Assembly (NCBI GenBank): GCA_034432795.1
Contig: DAOUBF010000005.1
Location: forward strand, 33,358 to 97,357
Source: DAOUBF01 sp034432795
GTDB taxonomy: Bacteria > Chloroflexota > Anaerolineae > DSLN01
DNA: 64,000 nt
Direction of reading: 5' to 3'
Of this stretch, positions 8,477-16,518 are shown piece after piece. Made by a program: the position numbers and the translations under genes. Position 1 is the stretch's first letter. Each line of letters starts with the position of its first letter. The notes under the pieces were generated by a model, which did not search any database, was not told where the DNA came from, and worked only from the letters and a program-made list of their open reading frames with translations.

Positions 8477-8800
8477 ATGAGCAGGATGCCTCAGCCCTAT
8501 GAACGCTTTAAGCAAGACCATCCCAACGTCTGGCGCGCCTATGAGGAGTTGGGTGCGGCTGCTGCTGGAGAAGGTCCGCTTGATCTGAAGACACGCGAAC
8601 TGATCAAACTGGGTATGGCGGCTGCCACGCGCTCGGAGAGCGCCGTGCAGTCCCACACTCATCGTGCGCTTGAGGCAGGAGCGACAACCGCAGAGGTTGA
8701 ACATGCCATCCTGTTGGGTGTGACCACTCTCGGCTTCCCCACGATGATGGCAGCCCTCACCTGGGCGCAGGCGGCCATCGCTGCGCACAAAAGCCCGTAG
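8477..8800 (+). CDS. Carboxymuconolactone decarboxylase (AhpD-like) family protein
   Basis: A small alpha-helical CMD-fold protein of 107 residues. It has the family layout LDLKTRELIKLGMAAATR ... SHTHRALEAGAT ... EHAILLGVTTLG. The redox CxxC of AhpD is absent: the residues before SHTHR are SAVQ, so a peroxidase-recycling role is unlikely. The ATG at 8477 has AGGAGG upstream; a second ATG at 8486 is possible. It follows the Mo-reductase genes in the same direction after a hairpin, so it may be the last gene of that operon. The stop codon lies within the first arm of the following inverted repeat. Its reaction is unknown. Confidence 0.8.
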   Translation: MSRMPQPYERFKQDHPNVWRAYEELGAAAAGEGPLDLKTRELIKLGMAAATRSESAVQSHTHRALEAGATTAEVEHAILLGVTTLGFPTMMAALTWAQAAIAAHKSP

Positions 8801-8843
8801 GAGCACACAGCCGTAGCAGGGGCACATGGCTGTGTGCTCCTAC
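8797..8843. terminator. Perfect 16-bp inverted repeat
   Basis: GTAGGAGCACACAGCC (8797-8812) pairs perfectly with GGCTGTGTGCTCCTAC (8828-8843) around a 15-base loop. It overlaps the stop codon of the CMD gene. It could terminate the operon or be a dispersed palindromic repeat. Confidence 0.65.
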
Positions 8844-8985
8844 AGATCGTCCGCCCAGGTAGACAGCGCAACCTCAAGCAACCGACCCATACGCCTCCAG
8901 CCACAGATGTTGATCTGATGGCCTGAATTACGCCGCGCCGTTATTCTGAAGATTCACCGGATTGCAGATTCATCCCCCACCCCAG

Positions 8986-9008
8986 CCCTTCCCCACCCAG
9001 GGGAAGGG
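8986..9008. repeat. Short family A hairpin
   Basis: CCCTTCCCC (8986-8994) pairs with GGGGAAGGG (9000-9008). The rest of the 8844-9050 stretch contains no credible reading frame. Confidence 0.6.
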
Positions 9009-9050
9009 AACAATATTGCCCAAACAGGTCAAAGGTCTCCAAAATTGGGA

Positions 9051-9133
9051 CAAATGTCACCTTTTGACAGTGACATTCGTCCCTTCTGTCACAATCATCT
9101 TCCCTTTATACTCTGATTAATCGGATTATCCGA
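9051..9133 (+). promoter_or_regulatory. Promoter/operator module of the nos operon
   Basis: AATGTCAC (9053-9060) and GTGACATT (9070-9077) are perfect inverted 8-mers. Extending outward gives 14-base arms with one mismatch. A third half-site, TGTCAC, lies at 9087-9092. TATACT (9107-9112) is a -10 box, and TCGGA-TTA-TCCGA (9121-9133) lies at the expected transcription start. Spacing and sequence match the module before the Mo-reductase operon (3066-3147). Confidence 0.65.
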
Positions 9134-9253
9134 CAGATCACTCCAAATTTTTACAAATAATCCATAAGGAATTTACCTAATTAGGGCAAATTGCTCCACA
9201 ACCTGTGTGGGGCTTAAGAAACTCAATATTCAGCAAAAGCGAGGAGGGATACG

Positions 9254-11233
9254 ATGAGACGCGCAATTTTTACCCTGTTGGTGCTGGCGACGCTGATCGT
9301 CGGCGTGGGCTGTCGCAGCCAGGCCGCCACGCCCACGCCGGCGGCGGAGGGCCTGCCCCCTGCCGCAGCCAGCATTATCGCCGAACGCGGCCTGACGCCC
9401 GACGATGTGACGGCCGCACTTAAGACCTACATGCCCACCGGCAAGTTGGACGAGTACATCATGTTCTCGTCCGGCGGCCAGAGCGGCCAGGTGTTGGTGA
9501 TCGGCCTGCCCTCCATGCGCCTGCTCAAGGTCATCGGCGTGTTCACCCCCGAACCCTGGCAGGGCTACGGCTACGGCTCGCTGGAGACGCAAGAGGTCCT
9601 GGAAGGCGGCTTCGCCAAAGGCAAGCCCATCTACTGGGGCGATACCCACCACCCGGCGTTGTCCGAGACGAACGGCGAGTACGATGGCCAGTTCCTCTTT
9701 ATCAACGATAAGGCCAATGCCCGCCTGGCGGTGATTGACCTGCGCGACTTTGAGACCAAGCAGATCGTCAAGAACCCCAACGCGATCAACGACCACGGCG
9801 GCGGCTTCGTCACCCCCAACACAGAGTACGTCATTGAGGGGCCACAGTACGCCACCCCCATCGGCTGGGAGTATGCGCCGGTGGATCAGTACAAGGAGAA
9901 GTATCGCGGCGTGATCACCTTTTGGGCCTTTGACCGCGAGAAGGGCCGTGTGGATGTGGCCCGCTCCTTCCAGATTGAGCTGCCGCCCTACTGGCAGGAC
10001 CTGTGCGATGCGGGCAAGAAGGTGAGCGAGGGCTGGATCTTCTGTAACTCCATCAACACCGAGCTGGCCACCGGCGGGATTGAGCTGGGTCTGCCGCCCT
10101 TTGAGGCGGGCACGGCGCAGCGCGATATGGACTACCTGCATATCATCAACTGGAAGAAGGCCGAGGAACTGGTCAAGGCCGGCAAGGCCGAGACGATCAA
10201 CGGCATCCAGGTGCTGCGCCTGGAGACGGTGGCCCAGGAGGGCGTGCTCTTCTTCGCGCCGGAGCCGAAAAGCCCGCACGGCGCCGACGTGGCCCCAGGC
10301 GGCGATTACATCGTCGTGGGCGGCAAGCTGGACCCCCATGTGACCGTGTATAGTTTCCAGAAGATCCAGGATGCCATCGCCAAGGGGCCAACGGAGAAGG
10401 ACGAGTACGGCGTGCCCATCCTCAACTTTGACGATGTGAAGGAGGCCCAGGTTGAGCTGGGCCTGGGGCCCTTGCACACGCAGTTTGATGACCAGGGCTA
10501 CGCCTACACCAGCCTGTTCCTGGATAGCGCCGTGGCCCGCTGGAGCCTGGGTGGGCCGTACCGCCAGGACGGCTGGAAGCTGGAGGGCAAGCTGCCCGTC
10601 CACTACAACATCGGCCACCTGGCCGTGGCCGAGGGCGATACGGTTTCGCCCGACGGCAAGTACCTGGTGGCGCTCAATAAGTGGTCCATTGACCGCTTCG
10701 CCCTGGTTGGCCCGCTGCACCCGCAGAACCTGCAACTCATAGACATCAGCCAGCCGGGCGACAAGATGCAAATCCTGTACGACATGCCTATCGGCATTGC
10801 CGAGCCGCACTACGCCCAGATCATCAAGGCCGACAAACTCCAGCCCTGGGAAGTCTATCCGGAGGTCGGTTGGGACCCGCTCAAGCAGGCGGTTGACCCC
10901 AACGCGCCGCAGGTCGGCCAGGAGCGCATTGAGCGCCGCGGCAACACGGTGGAGATCTGGATGACGGCGGTGCGCAGCCACTACAAGCCGGAGCGCGTGG
11001 AGGTCAAGAAAGGCGACCACGTGATCTGGCACATCACCAACGTGGACCGCGCCCGCGACGCCACGCACGGTTTCGCCTTGCCGGGCTATAATATCAGCCT
11101 GAGCATTGAGCCGGGCGAGACCACGACCATTGAGTTTGACGCCGACCAGGCTGGTGTGTTCACCTATTACTGCACCGAGTTCTGCTCGGCGCTGCACCTG
11201 GAGATGATGGGCTACTTTACCGTGCAACCGTAG
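9254..11233 (+). CDS. nosZ: Nitrous-oxide reductase, clade II (Sec-type)
   Basis: Reduces N2O to N2 outside the cytoplasmic membrane using the CuZ and CuA copper centres. The 659-residue protein has an N-terminal beta-propeller with the CuZ histidine blocks DTHHPALS, DHGGG, GPLHTQFD, HYNIGHLAV and EPHYAQI. The C-terminal cupredoxin domain has the CuA motif CTEFCSALHLEMMGY preceded by THGFALP. The leader (RRAIFTLLVLATLIVGVGC) is a Sec/lipoprotein type with no twin arginine, which places it in clade II. The lipobox is imperfect (Gly at -3). The ATG at 9254 follows GAGGAGGG. It heads the nos operon, and the cytochrome c at 15737 is a likely electron donor. Confidence 0.97.
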   Translation: MRRAIFTLLVLATLIVGVGCRSQAATPTPAAEGLPPAAASIIAERGLTPDDVTAALKTYMPTGKLDEYIMFSSGGQSGQVLVIGLPSMRLLKVIGVFTPEPWQGYGYGSLETQEVLEGGFAKGKPIYWGDTHHPALSETNGEYDGQFLFINDKANARLAVIDLRDFETKQIVKNPNAINDHGGGFVTPNTEYVIEGPQYATPIGWEYAPVDQYKEKYRGVITFWAFDREKGRVDVARSFQIELPPYWQDLCDAGKKVSEGWIFCNSINTELATGGIELGLPPFEAGTAQRDMDYLHIINWKKAEELVKAGKAETINGIQVLRLETVAQEGVLFFAPEPKSPHGADVAPGGDYIVVGGKLDPHVTVYSFQKIQDAIAKGPTEKDEYGVPILNFDDVKEAQVELGLGPLHTQFDDQGYAYTSLFLDSAVARWSLGGPYRQDGWKLEGKLPVHYNIGHLAVAEGDTVSPDGKYLVALNKWSIDRFALVGPLHPQNLQLIDISQPGDKMQILYDMPIGIAEPHYAQIIKADKLQPWEVYPEVGWDPLKQAVDPNAPQVGQERIERRGNTVEIWMTAVRSHYKPERVEVKKGDHVIWHITNVDRARDATHGFALPGYNISLSIEPGETTTIEFDADQAGVFTYYCTEFCSALHLEMMGYFTVQP

Positions 11234-11239
11234 CCCTGT

Positions 11240-11350
11240 CACCGACCCTCACCCCCTCTACCCCCTCTCCCGACGCTTCGGGAGAGGGGCAGGGGATGAG
11301 GGGAATCACCCCCTCCCCCCTTGTGGGGGAGGGCTGGGGTGGGGGGTATG
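11240..11350. repeat. Tandem family A hairpins between nosZ and the next gene
   Basis: There are two adjacent hairpins: CCCTCTCCCGACG/CTTCGGGAGAGGG, and CCCCCTCCCCCCTTG with GTGGGGGAGGG. They fill the gap after nosZ and may stabilise the nosZ message relative to the accessory genes. Confidence 0.75.
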
Positions 11351-11359
11351 AGGTAAGCT

Positions 11360-12046
11360 ATGGCCACTGTATTTGAAAGCGAAGAAGTCACTGTAAAAGT
11401 CGGGGAGGAGGAGATCCGCACGACGCTGACGACGTTCCTGCTGCCCAGCCTGCTCCTCATGCTGGGGGCCATGTTGATCGTCGTCTCCATATTCCTGCCC
11501 TATTGGCAGATGACCCTGAAAGCGCCCCAGTACCCCAAAGGGCTGCATGTTGAGGTCTACGTGAACAAGATGACCGGGGACGTGAGAGAGGTGGACAGCC
11601 TCAACCACTATATCGGTATGCCCAAGCTGGAGGAGGCCGCCCAACTGGAACGCTCCTTCTCGGTTATCGCGCTGGTGGTGTTGGCGCTCCTGCTCACGGC
11701 GGGCGTGTTCATTCACAACCAGTGGGCGGGGGTGTTGGCGCTGCCCGCCATCCTTTACCCGGCGATCTTCCTGGCCGACATGGCCTACTGGCTATATACT
11801 TTCGGCCATAACCTGGACCCCAAAGCGCCGCTGTCCAGTTCCATCAAGCCGTTCACCCCGCCGGTCCTGGGCGAGGGCGTCATCGGCCAGTTCCGCACCG
11901 TCGCCTCTCTCGGCCCGGGCCTGATCCTGGCGATTGTGGCCTCATTTGTCATCCTGAGCGGCCTGTGGTTCCACCGCCGGGCCTACAAGCCCATCGTGGA
12001 TGCCCGCAAGCGCCAGGCCCGGCGCATGGAAGCCAGGCGGAGGTGA
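11360..12046 (+). CDS. Four-helix membrane protein of clade II nos cluster (NosB-like)
   Basis: A membrane protein of 228 residues with four hydrophobic segments, about 26-48, 100-118, 122-145 and 190-213. An extracytoplasmic loop follows helix 1, and the C-terminal tail is Arg/Lys-rich and probably cytoplasmic (RKRQARRMEARRR). The position directly after a clade II nosZ and before nosD is where the conserved transmembrane protein often named NosB lies, so that role is inferred from context. The conserved-looking loop HNLDPKAPLSSSIKPF precedes helix 4. The ATG at 11360 has GAGGT upstream. The biochemical function of NosB itself is not well established. Confidence 0.7.
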   Translation: MATVFESEEVTVKVGEEEIRTTLTTFLLPSLLLMLGAMLIVVSIFLPYWQMTLKAPQYPKGLHVEVYVNKMTGDVREVDSLNHYIGMPKLEEAAQLERSFSVIALVVLALLLTAGVFIHNQWAGVLALPAILYPAIFLADMAYWLYTFGHNLDPKAPLSSSIKPFTPPVLGEGVIGQFRTVASLGPGLILAIVASFVILSGLWFHRRAYKPIVDARKRQARRMEARRR

Positions 12047-12061
12047 GGGGGAGCACTCAAA

Positions 12062-14455
12062 ATGTCCAGGTCGCCAAACCAGAGGAGGAAGCGGGCTGGA
12101 GCCCGGTACTGGGGCTTGGGATGGGCGCTGGCCCTGCTGCTTGCCCTGTTCTGGGTCAGCGCCGCCGCCGCGCAGAGCCAATCGGGTGATGTCCTTGTCG
12201 TCTCGCCCAATGGCCCATATCGGACGATCGCCGAGGCACTGGCGGCGGCGCCGGAAGGCGCCACGATTGAGGTGCGCGACGGGGTGTACCCCGGCCCGCT
12301 CGTCATAGATAAGCGCGTTACGCTCGTCGGCGTGGGCGACCCGCCGCCAGTGATTGACGGCGGCGGGCGCGGGACGGTCGTGCACATCCAGGCGGCAGGC
12401 GTCCGCCTGCGCGGCTTCGTCGTGCGCAACAGCGGCAACGACCTGGAACGCGAAGAGACCGGCGTCCTGGTCACCGCGCCGGATGTCCTGGTGGAGGACA
12501 ATCAGATCGTGGACGTGCTCTTCGGTATTGAGCTGAAGAACGCGCCACGCAGCATCGTGCGCCGCAACCTGGTACGGGGCAAGGCCCTGCCGGTGGCGCG
12601 CCGGGGCGACGGCATCAAGCTGTGGTACAGCGAGGGCGTGCTGCTGGAGGGCAACCGTGTGGAGGCGGCCCGCGACGTTGTCCTGTGGTTCTCACCGAAT
12701 ACCACCCTGCGGGGGAACACCATCCGCGATGGCCGCTACGGCATCCACACCATGTACCTGGATTCGGGCCGGATTGAGGGCAATCTCCTCGCCGATAACG
12801 CCGTGGGCGCGTTCCTGATGTACAGCCGTGGCCTGGAGTTCATCGGCAACACGGTCACGCGCAGCCGTGGCCCCAGCGGCTATGGCTTCGGCCTGAAAGA
12901 TGTGGATGGCGTCGTGGCCCGCGGTAACCTGATCGTCAACAACCACGTGGGCATCTACCTGGACAACTCGCCGGTGTCGCTGGACGCTCAGGGCCTGTTT
13001 GAGGGCAACCTGATCGCCTTCAACGACGTGGGCATCACGCTCTTACCCATGGTCCAGCGCAACACCTTCAGCGGCAACACCTTCTGGGAGAATGTTGAGC
13101 AGGTGCATATCCAGGGTGGGGGCCAGCTTCGGGGCAACCTGTGGGCTGTGGCCGGGCGGGGCAACTTCTGGAGCGATTATACCGGTTACGACGCGGACGG
13201 CGATGGTATCGGCGACCTCCCCTATCGCGCCGAGAGCCTGTTTGAGGACCTGATGGCCCGGCAGCCGGCGCTGCGCATTTATCTGATGAGCCCGGCGGCG
13301 CTGGCGCTAGACCTGGCGGCGCGGGCCTTCCCGGTGGTCAAGCCTGCGCCCAAGCTGGTGGACCCCAGCCCGTTGATGCGACCGGCCCTGCCCACACAGA
13401 CGCTTGAAGCCCTCAAGGCCAACACGTCAACCCAGACAAACGGATGGCTGCTTATGACCGGAATGCTTCTTACCGCACTGGCGGCGGTGGTCGCCTTCGG
13501 GCGGCGCGCCGCGCTGCCTGAAACCGTACGCGTGGCTCCAGCGGCGCCTGCCGAAACGAGGGCCGGGTTGGAAGTCCGCGCAGTGACCAAGCGCTACGGC
13601 GCCGTGGCTGCACTGGAGAATGTTTCTTTTGATATTATGCCCGGCGAGGCGGTGGCCCTGTGGGGGCCGAACGGCGCGGGCAAGACCACGCTGATCAAAT
13701 GCCTGTTGGGGCTGGTCAGCTACACGGGCGAGATTCGCCTGGCCGGGCTGGATGCCCGGCGGCAGGGCAGGCAGGTACGCGCCCGCGTGGGCTATGTGCC
13801 CCAGGAGATGGCATTCCACGACATGAGCGTGGCCGAGACACTGGCCTTCTACGCGCGCCTGAAGCGCGTGGGCCGCGAGCGCGTGGAGGCTGTCCTGGCC
13901 CAGACCGGGCTGGAGGCGCAGGTGGATAAGCCGGTCAGCGCGCTCTCCGGCGGCATGAAGCAGCGGCTGGCGCTGGCGGTTGCGCTCCTGGCCGATCCCC
14001 CCTTCCTGGTTTTGGATGAACCCACCGCCAACCTGGATGCGGCAGGGCGCGCCGAGTTCCTGGGGCTGGTGAGCGCGCTCAAGCGGCGTGGCGTGACGAT
14101 CCTGTTCTCGTCGCACCGCCCGGAGGAGGTGGAAGCGCTGGCCGACCGCGTCATCGTGCTCCGGGCGGGCCGGGTCGTGGCCGAGGGCCTGGCGGCGGGC
14201 TTCACCGCGCGCCTGGGCCTGCAGACCGGCGTGCGCCTGCGCCTGGCGCAGCCGGAGTTGCTTCAGACGGCGCTCGCCCGCCTGACGGAGGACGGGCTGG
14301 CTGCCCGGATCAACGGCAGCGGCACGCTTGTGGTGACGGTGGGCGCGGGCGAGAAGGCCCGGCCCATCCGCACCCTGGAGCGCGCAGGCATCACCGTGAC
14401 CGATTTTGAGGTGGAACAGAATGGCACTTACGAATATCCTGGTTCTGGCGCGTAA
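12062..14455 (+). CDS. NosD-NosF fusion: copper-centre maturation protein with ABC ATPase
   Basis: One uninterrupted 797-residue frame joins two proteins that are normally separate. Residues ~20-37 form a signal anchor. Residues ~44-400 form the NosD parallel beta-helix of the CASH type, with repeated short turns such as VLVEDNQIVDV and a YDADGDGIGDLPY end. Residues ~455-476 form a membrane helix. Residues ~503-730 are the NosF ATPase with Walker A GPNGAGKTT (~534), the signature LSGGMKQ (~628) and Walker B FLVLDEPTANLD (~648). The topology is sensible: beta-helix outside, ATPase inside. NosDFY serves CuZ assembly or sulfur/copper supply for NosZ. The reading frame overlaps nosY by 35 bases. 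Confidence 0.93.
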   Translation: MSRSPNQRRKRAGARYWGLGWALALLLALFWVSAAAAQSQSGDVLVVSPNGPYRTIAEALAAAPEGATIEVRDGVYPGPLVIDKRVTLVGVGDPPPVIDGGGRGTVVHIQAAGVRLRGFVVRNSGNDLEREETGVLVTAPDVLVEDNQIVDVLFGIELKNAPRSIVRRNLVRGKALPVARRGDGIKLWYSEGVLLEGNRVEAARDVVLWFSPNTTLRGNTIRDGRYGIHTMYLDSGRIEGNLLADNAVGAFLMYSRGLEFIGNTVTRSRGPSGYGFGLKDVDGVVARGNLIVNNHVGIYLDNSPVSLDAQGLFEGNLIAFNDVGITLLPMVQRNTFSGNTFWENVEQVHIQGGGQLRGNLWAVAGRGNFWSDYTGYDADGDGIGDLPYRAESLFEDLMARQPALRIYLMSPAALALDLAARAFPVVKPAPKLVDPSPLMRPALPTQTLEALKANTSTQTNGWLLMTGMLLTALAAVVAFGRRAALPETVRVAPAAPAETRAGLEVRAVTKRYGAVAALENVSFDIMPGEAVALWGPNGAGKTTLIKCLLGLVSYTGEIRLAGLDARRQGRQVRARVGYVPQEMAFHDMSVAETLAFYARLKRVGRERVEAVLAQTGLEAQVDKPVSALSGGMKQRLALAVALLADPPFLVLDEPTANLDAAGRAEFLGLVSALKRRGVTILFSSHRPEEVEALADRVIVLRAGRVVAEGLAAGFTARLGLQTGVRLRLAQPELLQTALARLTEDGLAARINGSGTLVVTVGAGEKARPIRTLERAGITVTDFEVEQNGTYEYPGSGA

Positions 14456-15251
14456 AGAGTTGCGCGAGACGGTTCGCAACCGCTGGTTCATCCTGCAGAG
14501 CCTGGCCTTCGCGACGCTGGCGCTGGCGCTCTCGGCGCTGACGCTCAGCGGGCTGGGCGGCGTGCAGTTGGGCGGTTTCGGTCGCACCGCCGCCAGCCTG
14601 ATCAATGCGGTGATGCTCTTCATCCCGCTGATCGGCCTGAGCGCGGGTGCGGCGGCGCTGGCCGGGGAACGCGAGCGCGGCACGCTGGCGTATTTATTGG
14701 CGCAGCCGGTGACCCGCGCGGAGGTGTTGTGCGGCAAGGTGCTGGGCAGTGCGCTGGCGCTGGCGGCCTCACTGGCGCTGGGGTTCGGCCTGGCAGGCGG
14801 CGCGCTGGCATTCGCCGGGGGGGAGGCGCCCACCGGGGCCTATCTGCGGCTGGCGGGCTTCGCCCTCCTGCTCGGCCTGGGCATGTTCAGCCTGGGCCTG
14901 CTCATCTCAGCACTGAACCGGAAAGCGGCTGCCGCCACCGGCGTGGCCCTGTTCGTGTGGCTGGCGCTGGTGTTTCTTGGCGACCTGGGCGTGATGGGGA
15001 CGAGCCTGGCGCTGGGGCTGGATGTGCGCGAGACCGCGCTCCTGGCGCTCCTGAACCCGCTCCAGGTGTTCAAGCTGGCCGCCGTGCTCGGCCTGGAGGC
15101 GACGCTGGAGGTGCTCGGCCCGTCCGGCCTGTACCTGGTGCGCACCTTTGGGCCGGGGCTGGCCTGGGCGTTGGCGGCACTCCTGGCCGCCTGGACGGTG
15201 CTCCCGCTCAGCGCCGCCTTTGGCCTGTTCACCCGAAGGAGCGATCTATGA
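14421..15251 (+). CDS. nosY: ABC-2 type permease NosY
   Basis: Membrane subunit of the NosDFY maturation transporter, with 276 residues and about six hydrophobic segments. The N-terminus LARKELRETVRNRWF and the segment GERERGTLAYLLAQPVTRAE are typical of ABC-2 permeases of the NosY type. The ATG at 14421 is chosen because GAGGTGG lies six bases upstream; an in-frame TTG at 14406 is less likely. It overlaps the end of nosDF and ends in ATGA, overlapping the nosL start, so the three genes are translationally coupled. Confidence 0.9.
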   Translation: MALTNILVLARKELRETVRNRWFILQSLAFATLALALSALTLSGLGGVQLGGFGRTAASLINAVMLFIPLIGLSAGAAALAGERERGTLAYLLAQPVTRAEVLCGKVLGSALALAASLALGFGLAGGALAFAGGEAPTGAYLRLAGFALLLGLGMFSLGLLISALNRKAAAATGVALFVWLALVFLGDLGVMGTSLALGLDVRETALLALLNPLQVFKLAAVLGLEATLEVLGPSGLYLVRTFGPGLAWALAALLAAWTVLPLSAAFGLFTRRSDL

Positions 15252-15712
15252 GGCCTGTGTACTGGCTGGTCGTTGCGGTGCTCGCCGGCCTGCTCCTGAG
15301 TGCCTGCGGTGGAGGCCAGGGGGCATTGCAGCCGCCGGAGATTTACTACGGGCAGGACACCTGCGCCCGCTGCGGCATGCTGATCAGCGATCCCAGATTC
15401 GCTGCCGCCCTCCTCACTGTGGAAGGCGAATCGCGCAAGTACGATGACATCGGCTGCCTGCTGGACGATTATACCCACAGCGGGGTAAAAGCTGCAGGAA
15501 TTTACGTTCACGATTATAATACAGGGGCCTGGCTGGACGCGAAGGTCGCCTTCTTCGTCCAAAGCGACATCCATACGCCCATGGCGAGTGGCCTGGTCGC
15601 CTTTGGCGACCGCGCCTCGGCGGAGGCGTTTGCCCCCGGCGCGGCGGTCATGAGCTTTGAGCAGGTGGTAGCGATGCAGGCGGAGCGGCCCACGCACAGC
15701 CACGAGCACTAA
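15248..15712 (+). CDS. nosL: Copper chaperone lipoprotein NosL
   Basis: NosL delivers Cu(I) to the NosZ maturation machinery on the outer side of the membrane. The 154-residue protein has a lipobox LLSAC with C20. The copper site signature DTCARCGMLIS (C39, C42, M44) and the following YDDIGCLLDDY block are as in NosL/MerB-like folds. The His-rich tail THSHEH may add metal affinity. The ATG at 15248 follows GAAGGAG and overlaps the nosY stop codon. Confidence 0.93.
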   Translation: MRPVYWLVVAVLAGLLLSACGGGQGALQPPEIYYGQDTCARCGMLISDPRFAAALLTVEGESRKYDDIGCLLDDYTHSGVKAAGIYVHDYNTGAWLDAKVAFFVQSDIHTPMASGLVAFGDRASAEAFAPGAAVMSFEQVVAMQAERPTHSHEH

Positions 15713-15736
15713 CCTGATAAGGAGGAGACCCTGAAT

Positions 15737-16129
15737 ATGCGATCACATCGTATCCTTGTGGCGCTGCTTCTGGCCGCGCTGGCACTGAGCGCGTGCAGTC
15801 CGGGGGGCGGCGCACCGGCCCCGACCACGGCGCCCCAGGCCGCCCAGGTGGACATCAACCTGGGCAAGCAGAAGTTTGAGGCCGTCTGCGCCGCCTGTCA
15901 CGGCACGGATGCGAAGGGCCTGCCGGGGTTGGGCAAGGACCTGACGACCAGTCAGTTTGTCAAAAGCCAGACGGATGAACAGCTTGTGGAGTTCATCAAG
16001 AAAGGGCGCGATACCAGCGACCCGGCCAACACAACCGGGGTGGCCATGCCACCGAAGGGCGGCGACCCCTCGCTGACGGACGACCAACTCCGCTCCATCG
16101 TGGCCTATATCCGCACGCTGCAAAAGTAA
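15737..16129 (+). CDS. Monohaem class I cytochrome c lipoprotein
   Basis: A lipid-anchored c-type cytochrome of 130 residues. The lipobox is ALSAC (C20), the haem-binding motif CAACH is at 51-55, and the probable Met ligand is M104 in GVAMPPKGG. The C-terminal helix is DDQLRSIVAYIRTL. A GGAGGAGA site precedes the ATG at 15737. As the last gene of the nos operon it is a likely electron donor to NosZ, as clade II clusters commonly carry c-type cytochromes. This role is inferred from position. A terminator-like hairpin follows. Confidence 0.88.
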   Translation: MRSHRILVALLLAALALSACSPGGGAPAPTTAPQAAQVDINLGKQKFEAVCAACHGTDAKGLPGLGKDLTTSQFVKSQTDEQLVEFIKKGRDTSDPANTTGVAMPPKGGDPSLTDDQLRSIVAYIRTLQK

Positions 16130-16158
16130 GCGAAAACGGCTTATCAGCATTTTTAAGG

Positions 16159-16187
16159 ATAGGGGCAGGCGCAAAGCTTGCCCCTAT
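16159..16187 (+). terminator. Probable nos operon terminator
   Basis: A 12-bp stem with one G-U pair, ATAGGGGCAGGC (16159-16170) with GCTTGCCCCTAT (16176-16187), loop GCAAA, followed by TGCTTTC. Confidence 0.65.
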
Positions 16188-16198
16188 TGCTTTCAGGG

Positions 16199-16231
16199 AG
16201 ACCTCGCAGGTCTCCAAGACCTGCGAGGTCT
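16199..16231. repeat. Perfect 15-bp palindrome repeat
   Basis: AGACCTCGCAGGTCT (16199-16213) and its exact reverse complement (16217-16231) are separated by CCA. It looks like a dispersed palindromic repeat, and only one copy is in the window. Confidence 0.75.
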
Positions 16232-16234
16232 AAT

Positions 16235-16264
16235 GGGTGTATTCCATATTCGGGGCAGATATGG
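16235..16264. repeat. Solo terminal repeat of the MITE-like family
   Basis: GGGTGTATTCCATATTCGGG followed by GCAGATATGG matches the right-hand ends at about 3028-3055 and 28530-28560 (read in reverse complement). No partner end was found nearby, so this is probably a remnant. Confidence 0.45.
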
Positions 16265-16439
16265 TACGCTGGCCACGACGAGAACAACGAGAACAGGAGA
16301 GAGCAGAGCATGGACGTGGCACAGCAGGAACGGAAGACGAGGATGGTATAAGACGCGCAGGCCGCCTTGGAGAAGCGGCTGGCACAGCGGCCGGCGGGCG
16401 AGGAGATAACACTGAGTGGGCGGGGTTTCCCTCCCCGGT

Positions 16440-16494
16440 GTAGGGCAGGTTTCTATACCTGCCGCTCTTCGGCGGCTATGGAAAGCCGCCCTAC
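16440..16494. repeat. Nested hairpin repeat
   Basis: The outer arms are GTAGGG/CCCTAC. They enclose two hairpins, GGCAGGT/ACCTGCC and GGCGGCT/AGCCGCC. The 16265-16439 stretch before it holds no credible gene. Confidence 0.7.
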
Positions 16495-16518
16495 AGGCTA
16501 TCTTGGTATAAATAGTCC

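Noticed and set aside
9230..11242. 670-codon open frame antisense to nosZ
   Set aside because: It is an antisense shadow produced by GC-rich codon use. The sequence is rich in His, Leu, Gly and Arg with no family pattern, while nosZ on the plus strand is unmistakable.
16237..16443. Small Arg/Gly/Glu-rich frame and a possible decayed gene at 16310 (MDVAQQERKTRMV then TAA, then DAQAALEKRLAQRP in frame)
   Set aside because: It is too short, interrupted and merges into a hairpin repeat. It could be a decayed antitoxin-like gene, but the evidence is too thin.
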